DNA of 64,000 nucleotides from Verrucomicrobiota bacterium. Lineage in GTDB: Bacteria > Verrucomicrobiota > Verrucomicrobiia > Limisphaerales > JACRJZ01. Both the position numbers and the translations under genes were made by a program. The stretch is from positions 1 to 64,000 of the forward strand of contig JACRJZ010000137.1 in assembly GCA_016219875.1 (NCBI GenBank). Reading direction: 5' to 3'. The notes beneath the pieces are model-generated. The model saw only the letters and a list, made by a program, of their open reading frames with translations. It had not been told where the DNA came from and did not search any database. The first letter of the stretch is position 1. Every line of letters begins with the position of its first letter. Positions 59,591 through 64,000 of this stretch are shown in pieces.

Positions 59591-60169
59591 TCAGCCCGCG
59601 CTGGCGTACTCCTCGTCGGTCTTGAGATCGACGCCCATGAGCACGTAGTCGTGCGTGACGGCCTGCATGTCCTTCACATAATCCGGCACACGGACAATCT
59701 GCCGAAAGCCCATCAGACCAAACATCTTCATCGCCGCCTCCTGGTCGCCGAGGAACTCCGCCTCCATTTTCTCCAAGCCAATCCCGCGGGCGATCTCCAT
59801 GAGGTCCTGGACCATCGCGCGCGCCAAGCCGCGCCCGCGGAACTGCGGATGGATGAGCACGCTGATGCGGCCGATGTGGCGTTTCCAGCCGCCGAGCGAT
59901 TGGTGCAGCGAGCAATCGCCGATGATCTTCTTGTCCTTGATGGCGAGCAACGGAAGGATGCGGCCGAGGTCGATCTTCTTGCACCAATTGCGGATGACTT
60001 TCGGGTCGGAGACGCGGTGCTTGATGAAGAGCTTCTCCCGCTCCGGAATGGCCTGGAAGAATTCATGGAAGGCCTTCTCATCGGTGTCCTCAAGCGGTCG
60101 GAGGAGGCACGCCAGGCCGGACTTCAAGCTGAGTTTTCTCGGATACTCTTGGAGGACTTCTTCGATCAT
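59591..60169 (-). CDS. GNAT-family N-acetyltransferase
   Basis: The 192-residue protein has a GNAT acetyl-CoA loop in RISVLIHPQFRGRGLARAMV and the motif IARGIGLEKMEAEFLGDQEA. The N-terminal part (LACLLRPLEDTDEKAFHEFF) also fits. Substrate unknown: small molecule or protein. It lies 70 bp downstream of metF and may share its transcript. Confidence 0.88.
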   Translation of the reverse strand: MIEEVLQEYPRKLSLKSGLACLLRPLEDTDEKAFHEFFQAIPEREKLFIKHRVSDPKVIRNWCKKIDLGRILPLLAIKDKKIIGDCSLHQSLGGWKRHIGRISVLIHPQFRGRGLARAMVQDLMEIARGIGLEKMEAEFLGDQEAAMKMFGLMGFRQIVRVPDYVKDMQAVTHDYVLMGVDLKTDEEYASAG

Positions 60170-60238
60170 AGAATGAATCTGTTACGATGTTGCGAGAGCT
60201 TAGGCCACAGTCCCGCCGACGACAAGCGGCAAAACCGG

Positions 60239-61135
60239 TCAGGCGCTCTTCAGACCCAGCCGGTCCAGAATGCGCAGCGTGGAGTGGGCCTTGTTGAGCG
60301 TGTAGAAGTGCAGTCCGGGCACGCCTTGTCGAAGCAACTCCTCACATTGCTTCGCGGCGTAGTCGATCCCAAACTCCGTCGCGGCTGCGTCGTCGTCGCC
60401 CAGGTCATCCAGTTGGACGAGCAGGGAGATGGGGAGGCGCGAGCCGCAGAGTTGCGTGAACTTCCGCACCTGCTTGCCTGAAAGGATCGGCAGGATGCCG
60501 GGAACGATCGGCACGGTCACGCCCAAGCGGGCGGTCAGGTAGTCGCGGAACTCGAAAAAGTCCCGGTTGTCGAAGAACAGTTGCGTGACCACGAAGTCGG
60601 CGCCGCCGTCGATCTTGGCCTTGAGCCGCTTCCAGTCCACGATGGCGCCCTCTTTGCACGCGACGTGGCCTTCGGGAAAACCCGCCACGCCGATGCTGAA
60701 GCCGCCCATCCGGCGAATCAGTTCGACAAGCTGGAACGCGAACTCGAATCCGCCTTCGACCTTCTTGAACTCGGAACTGCCGTCGGGCGGATCACCGCGC
60801 AACGCGAGGAGGTTCTTGATGCCGAGAGCGCGGGCCTGGGCCACGATCTCTTCAATCTGCGGGCGGGTGGAGCCGACGCAGGTGAGGTGGGCCATCGTGG
60901 TGACCCCGTGCTGGCGTTGCAGGGCATCGACCATCGAGAACGTCTTCTCGCGCGTGCTGCCGCCGGCCCCGTAAGTCACCGAGCAATAGTCCGGCTTGAA
61001 CTGGCACAAGGCGGGCACAGTTTTCTCCCTCAGCGCCCGGTCGCCCTCCGGCGTCTTCGGCGTGAAGAACTCGTAGGAAATCGCGGGGCGACCTGCCGCG
61101 CGACACTCAGCATAGATGTCTCGGATGAACCGCAT
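60239..61135 (-). CDS. metF: Methylenetetrahydrofolate reductase
   Basis: MetF makes 5-methyltetrahydrofolate for methionine synthesis. The 298-residue protein has SYEFFTPKTPEGDRAL, DYCSVTYGAGGSTREKTFSM, HLTCVGSTR, LLALRGDPPDG, GGADFVVTQLFFDN and VPGILPILSGKQV, all typical of the FAD-binding barrel. The start MRFIRDIYAECRAAG at 61135 is chosen over longer frames that read through a family A palindrome. Confidence 0.95.
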   Translation of the reverse strand: MRFIRDIYAECRAAGRPAISYEFFTPKTPEGDRALREKTVPALCQFKPDYCSVTYGAGGSTREKTFSMVDALQRQHGVTTMAHLTCVGSTRPQIEEIVAQARALGIKNLLALRGDPPDGSSEFKKVEGGFEFAFQLVELIRRMGGFSIGVAGFPEGHVACKEGAIVDWKRLKAKIDGGADFVVTQLFFDNRDFFEFRDYLTARLGVTVPIVPGILPILSGKQVRKFTQLCGSRLPISLLVQLDDLGDDDAAATEFGIDYAAKQCEELLRQGVPGLHFYTLNKAHSTLRILDRLGLKSA

Positions 61136-61180
61136 GGGCGGGGAATATTGGCGCGGGCCGGCCAAAGCGCAAGCCGGCAG

Positions 61181-61300
61181 AGCCTCTTTCAAAACTGTAG
61201 CAGCCGACGTGAGGAGGCTCCATTTCCAATCTGCAATCTGCAATCTGCATTCCGCAATCAGAGTGAGCCTCCTCACGTCGGCTGCTACAGTTTTGAAATC
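61181..61300. repeat. Family A palindromic element, copy 7
   Basis: The left arm AGCCTCTTTCAAAACTGTAG CAGCCG from 61181 is complemented by the right arm at 61264-61299 (TGAGCCTCCTCACGTCGGCT, then GCTACAGTTTTGAAA). A heptamer array lies inside. It is in the divergent gap between metF and the Gfo/Idh gene. Confidence 0.9.
61227..61261. repeat. Heptamer tandem array (5 units) in family A copy 7
   Basis: CAATCTG x3, CATTCCG, CAATCAG in exact 7-bp register. The CAATCTG x3 core is identical to the array inside the radical SAM gene at 53651. Confidence 0.92.
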
Positions 61301-61382
61301 CCTTCGGCAGGGAAAGCCGCCTTTTGCTTTGACAACGCCCGCGGAACGCTGTGCCATGGCGCCAGCAACCATTCCCATGACC

Positions 61383-62405
61383 ATGAAACGATACAACGTC
61401 GGGATCATCGGATACGGCGCGGCAGCCGCGTCACACATCGCGGCCATCAACGCCACCTCGCTGGCGCACGTCACTTCCGTCTGTTCCTCGCGGAAACTGG
61501 AGCCGGCCACCCTGGCCAGCCGGCATGGCTGCCACCTCAACTGCTTCCAGGACATCGCGGACTTTCTGTCGCAGCCGGAGTTGCACGCGGTGTCGATTTG
61601 CAGTCTCCCGCAACTGCACGCGTGCCACGCCGTCGCGGCTGCCCAGGCCGGCAAGCACCTCATCCTGGAGCAGCCCATCGCGCTGAACCATGAAGATTGC
61701 CAAGCCGTCCGCGACGCCGTGACGGCGAGCAACCTGAAAACCTGCGTCGGCTTCCGGTATCGGTTTTCCAACCAGCTCCGCGCCATCAAGGCCTTCCTCG
61801 ACCGCGGATTGCTGGGCCGGATTCACTACGGTGAAGTCGATTACTACCGCGGCCTGGGGCCGTGGTTCCGGCAGTACCAATGGCTGCAGAAGAAGGAATC
61901 CGGCGGCACCAGCCTGCTCGCTGCCGGCTGCCATGCGCTGGACGCTCTGCTCTTTTTCATGGGGCCGGACGTGCAGTCGGCCAGTTGCTACACCACGCAC
62001 TCGCTGAACCGCGATTTCGCCCGCTTCGAGTATCCGACCTCCAGCGTCACCATCCTCAAGTTCCGCGATGGCCGTGTGGGCAAAGTCGGCTCGGTGCTCG
62101 ATGCCCAACAGCCGTTTTACTTCCGGGTCCACCTGATTGGCAGCGAAGGAACGATCCTCGACAACAAGTTTTACTCGACGCAACTCGGCGCGCTGGACAA
62201 GGCCCAGTGGAGCGAGTTCGCCGTGAAGCTGGCGGAGGAGGATGCGCCGGAATCGTCGTACCAACGACAGTTCGAGACGTTCTTTGACGCGCTCAGCCGC
62301 GGCGAAGACATGCCGCTGACCAGCCTCAAGGACGCCTTGCTCACGCATGAGATCGTCTTCGCGGCGGAACGTTCGGCGCAGCGGCATGAACACGGGGCCA
62401 AATGA
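61383..62405 (+). CDS. Gfo/Idh/MocA-family oxidoreductase (cytosolic)
   Basis: The 340-residue protein has the Rossmann fingerprint YNVGIIGYGAAAASHIAAI, the family's LEQPIALNHEDC (E-x-P) motif and a C-terminal domain (GGTSLLAAGCHALDALLFFM). No signal peptide, unlike the Tat-exported family member at 51739. Starts at 61356 and 61377 are possible. With the downstream deacetylase and NagB-like genes it suggests amino-sugar handling. Confidence 0.92.
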   Translation: MKRYNVGIIGYGAAAASHIAAINATSLAHVTSVCSSRKLEPATLASRHGCHLNCFQDIADFLSQPELHAVSICSLPQLHACHAVAAAQAGKHLILEQPIALNHEDCQAVRDAVTASNLKTCVGFRYRFSNQLRAIKAFLDRGLLGRIHYGEVDYYRGLGPWFRQYQWLQKKESGGTSLLAAGCHALDALLFFMGPDVQSASCYTTHSLNRDFARFEYPTSSVTILKFRDGRVGKVGSVLDAQQPFYFRVHLIGSEGTILDNKFYSTQLGALDKAQWSEFAVKLAEEDAPESSYQRQFETFFDALSRGEDMPLTSLKDALLTHEIVFAAERSAQRHEHGAK

Positions 62406-62488
62406 TTTCCAGCCACGGCCAGCGGGAAGAGAAAACGAACCTCTGTGTGCACTTCAGCGCAACCGTGGCCGGAAACACCTGATCGCTT

Positions 62489-63292
62489 ATGAGCCGTGAC
62501 ACCGCCCTGGCCGTGGCCGCCCATCCTGACGACATCGAGTTCATGATGGCGGGGACGCTGCTGCTCCTCCGGCAAGCCGGCTGGGACACCCACTACCTGA
62601 CCATCGCCAGCGGCAATTGCGGCAGCGTGGAACACGACTCCGCCACCACCCGCCGCGTCCGCCGGCGCGAGGCCCAAGCCGCGTGTGAAGTCCTCGGCGC
62701 CCGCTGGCATCCGTGCCTGGCGGACGACCTGGAGATTTTCTACGACCTCAAAACCATCCTCCGGCTCGCGGCGGTCATCCGGGACGTCGCGCCCCGCGTG
62801 CTGCTCGTGCCGTCGCCGCAGGATTACATGGAAGATCACACGAACTCCTCGCGGCTGGCGGTGAGCGCGGCGTTCGTGCGTGGGATGCCGAACGTGAAGA
62901 CCCTCCCGTCGCGCCGTCCGGTCGGCGGCGACGTCACTGTTTACCATGCTATGCCGCACGGCCTGCGCGATCCGCTGCGCCGGCGGGTGATTCCAGGCGC
63001 GTTCGTCAACACCACCGCCGTCCACGCGCGTAAGCGCCAGGCGCTCGCCGCCCACGCCAGCCAGAAACTCTGGCTCGACAAGTCGCAAGGCATGGATTCC
63101 TACCTGCGGGTTTGCGATGACATGTCGCGGGAAGTGGGCCGGCTCTCGCGCCGCTTTCAGCACGCGGAAGGCTGGCGGCGGCATTTGCACTACGGCTTCT
63201 GCGCGCCCGACGCCGATCCGCTCAAGGAAGTTCTCGGCAAGGATTACTTGGTGAACCGCGCCTACGAAAAATCGCTCGACCGAGAAACCTGA
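62489..63292 (+). CDS. PIG-L family deacetylase (LmbE-like)
   Basis: Zinc-dependent N-deacetylases of this family act on GlcNAc-containing substrates. The 267-residue protein has AAHPDDIEFMMAGTLLLL (metal His/Asp in AHPDDIE), then PSPQDYMEDHTNSSRLAVSA with the second metal His. Substrate unknown. A heptamer array begins at the base after its stop codon. Confidence 0.93.
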   Translation: MSRDTALAVAAHPDDIEFMMAGTLLLLRQAGWDTHYLTIASGNCGSVEHDSATTRRVRRREAQAACEVLGARWHPCLADDLEIFYDLKTILRLAAVIRDVAPRVLLVPSPQDYMEDHTNSSRLAVSAAFVRGMPNVKTLPSRRPVGGDVTVYHAMPHGLRDPLRRRVIPGAFVNTTAVHARKRQALAAHASQKLWLDKSQGMDSYLRVCDDMSREVGRLSRRFQHAEGWRRHLHYGFCAPDADPLKEVLGKDYLVNRAYEKSLDRET

Positions 63293-63334
63293 TTACGTTT
63301 CACGTATTACGCTTCACGGCTCAACTCTCAACCC
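63293..63334. repeat. Heptamer tandem array (6 units) directly after a stop codon
   Basis: TTACGTT, TCACGTA, TTACGCT, TCACGGC, TCAACTC, TCAACCC in 7-bp register, starting at the first base after the PIG-L stop and ending 11 bp before the next start codon. Confidence 0.85.
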
Positions 63335-63345
63335 TCTAGAAGACC

Positions 63346-64000
63346 ATGCCTCGTAAACTCAGCGCCATCTGCCCGGACTGGTGGGACTACACCACCCTCG
63401 ACGACGACTTGATCCGAGCCGTCGCCCGGCTCACGCCCAAAGACCTGCTCCAGCTTTCGCGGCCCGGCTTCAAAGTCGTGTTCTACGACACCCACGAGGA
63501 GTTCTACCTCACCGAGGCGCTGGAGTACATCACCGCCTGGCGGCAATCCACCGAGGACAACCCGGTCGGCATCTGCGGCCCGATCGGTCCCACGGAGCAG
63601 TTGCCGCTCGTCGCGCGCCTCGTCAACGACCTGGACCTGCGCGTGAAGTCGGCCCATTTCTGGGGCATGGACGAGTGGTTCCTCGACGGCAAGGAAGCGC
63701 CCGTCACGCACCCGCTTTCCTTCGAGCGCGCCGATCGCGAGCTTTGCTTCAAGCGCATCCGCCGGGAACTCGTCATGCCGGATACGAACCTGCATTTTCC
63801 CAAGGCCGACACGGCGGCCTATCGTGAATCGTGGGACGCCGGCGTGCGCTGCGCCGTCATGCAAGGCGGCCAGGGAGACGTGAAGCACTGGGCCTTCAAC
63901 GACCCGCCCAGGCGCAAAGGCAGACACAAAGACGCCCCGCCCACGCCGGCCGAGTATCGCAAGCTGCCCACACGCGTCGTCGATCTCCACCCGTTGACTG
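63346..64000 (+). CDS. NagB-like glucosamine-6-phosphate deaminase/isomerase family (partial)
   Basis: The reading frame runs off the window end after about 218 residues. PVGICGPIGPTEQLPLVARL, SAHFWGMDEWFLDGKEAPVT and LCFKRIRRELVMPDTNLHFP match the glucosamine-6-phosphate isomerase fold; the 'GMDEW' segment corresponds to the active-site region. The GGQGDVKHWAFNDPP stretch resembles the catalytic loop GGIGEDGHIAFNEP, but with the His shifted, so specificity is uncertain. It fits with the PIG-L deacetylase upstream in an amino-sugar pathway. Confidence 0.85.
   Translation, partial: MPRKLSAICPDWWDYTTLDDDLIRAVARLTPKDLLQLSRPGFKVVFYDTHEEFYLTEALEYITAWRQSTEDNPVGICGPIGPTEQLPLVARLVNDLDLRVKSAHFWGMDEWFLDGKEAPVTHPLSFERADRELCFKRIRRELVMPDTNLHFPKADTAAYRESWDAGVRCAVMQGGQGDVKHWAFNDPPRRKGRHKDAPPTPAEYRKLPTRVVDLHPLT

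Noticed and set aside
60239..61789. 516-residue extension of MetF
   Set aside because: The added N-terminal part comes from the antisense of the Gfo/Idh gene and a family A palindrome. The 298-residue form matches MetF length.

Overview
The window looks like a chromosomal segment of a GC-rich member of the Verrucomicrobiota (Pedosphaera/Limisphaerales type). This is inferred from the mix of Tat-exported Gfo/Idh/MocA oxidoreductases, a PEP-CTERM anchored protein, secreted proteins of the 'GGGGTSTNGGFTLTGTIGQPDAG' kind, many polysaccharide-related enzymes, and a very high load of palindromic repeats. No rRNA, tRNA or CRISPR array was seen.

Layout. 1-1151: wreckage of two IS21-type elements (istA/istB) around a large imperfect inverted repeat. 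1322-6382: hemF, a Tat-exported multicopper oxidase, a PEP-CTERM protein and a LuxR-type regulator with an unusual cysteine-rich tail. 6383-13951: repeat-rich spacer, a membrane protein, fmt, a rhomboid protease, a probable frameshifted gene, a sugar/H+ symporter and a GH51 arabinofuranosidase. 14331-32108: a nitrate-respiration island on the plus strand. An FNR/Dnr-like box precedes a diheme cytochrome c, narG, narH, narJ, a NarI-Rieske fusion, a b6-type cytochrome b, a monoheme cytochrome c, two NarK-type transporters, a MOSC protein, and mobA-moaD-moaE-moeA-moaC-mog-moaA. Several junctions overlap by a few bases, which suggests one long operon. 32209-38339: an ECF sigma factor with a membrane partner, a secreted glycosidase-like protein, a flavodoxin, a thioesterase and a glycosyltransferase. 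38544-42693: a solute:sodium symporter and a large glycosidase. 42703-47197: three co-oriented secreted proteins (a beta-roll repeat surface protein, an M6-like peptidase scaffold, a small secreted protein). 47589-53061: response regulator, WD40-repeat histidine kinase and Gfo/Idh oxidoreductase. 53153-55513: a radical SAM protein paired with an asparagine-synthase-like ligase. 55792-58826: an FAH-family hydrolase/dehydratase and a ketoglutarate-semialdehyde-type dehydrogenase. 59268-64000: zinc-ribbon membrane protein, GNAT, metF, a second Gfo/Idh protein, a PIG-L deacetylase and the start of a NagB-like gene.

How the genes work together. The nitrate island appears self-contained: uptake (two NarKs), the molybdenum-cofactor pathway, the NarGHI enzyme and its chaperone, plus Rieske, cytochrome b and cytochromes c that could add a bc/b6f-like branch. 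The GH51 enzyme and sugar symporter, with the FAH-type protein and the semialdehyde dehydrogenase further along, fit pentose use by an oxidative (Weimberg-like) route, though that link is inference.

The most striking non-genic signal is a layered repeat system. Arrays of degenerate 7-bp tandem repeats occur at about ten places, four of them starting at or next to a stop codon. Several sit between inverted arms of a recurring palindrome (core GTAGCAGCCGACGTGAGGAG). Palindromes or heptamers also lie in frame inside narJ, moeA, moaC, the histidine kinase and the radical SAM gene, adding amino acids to those proteins.
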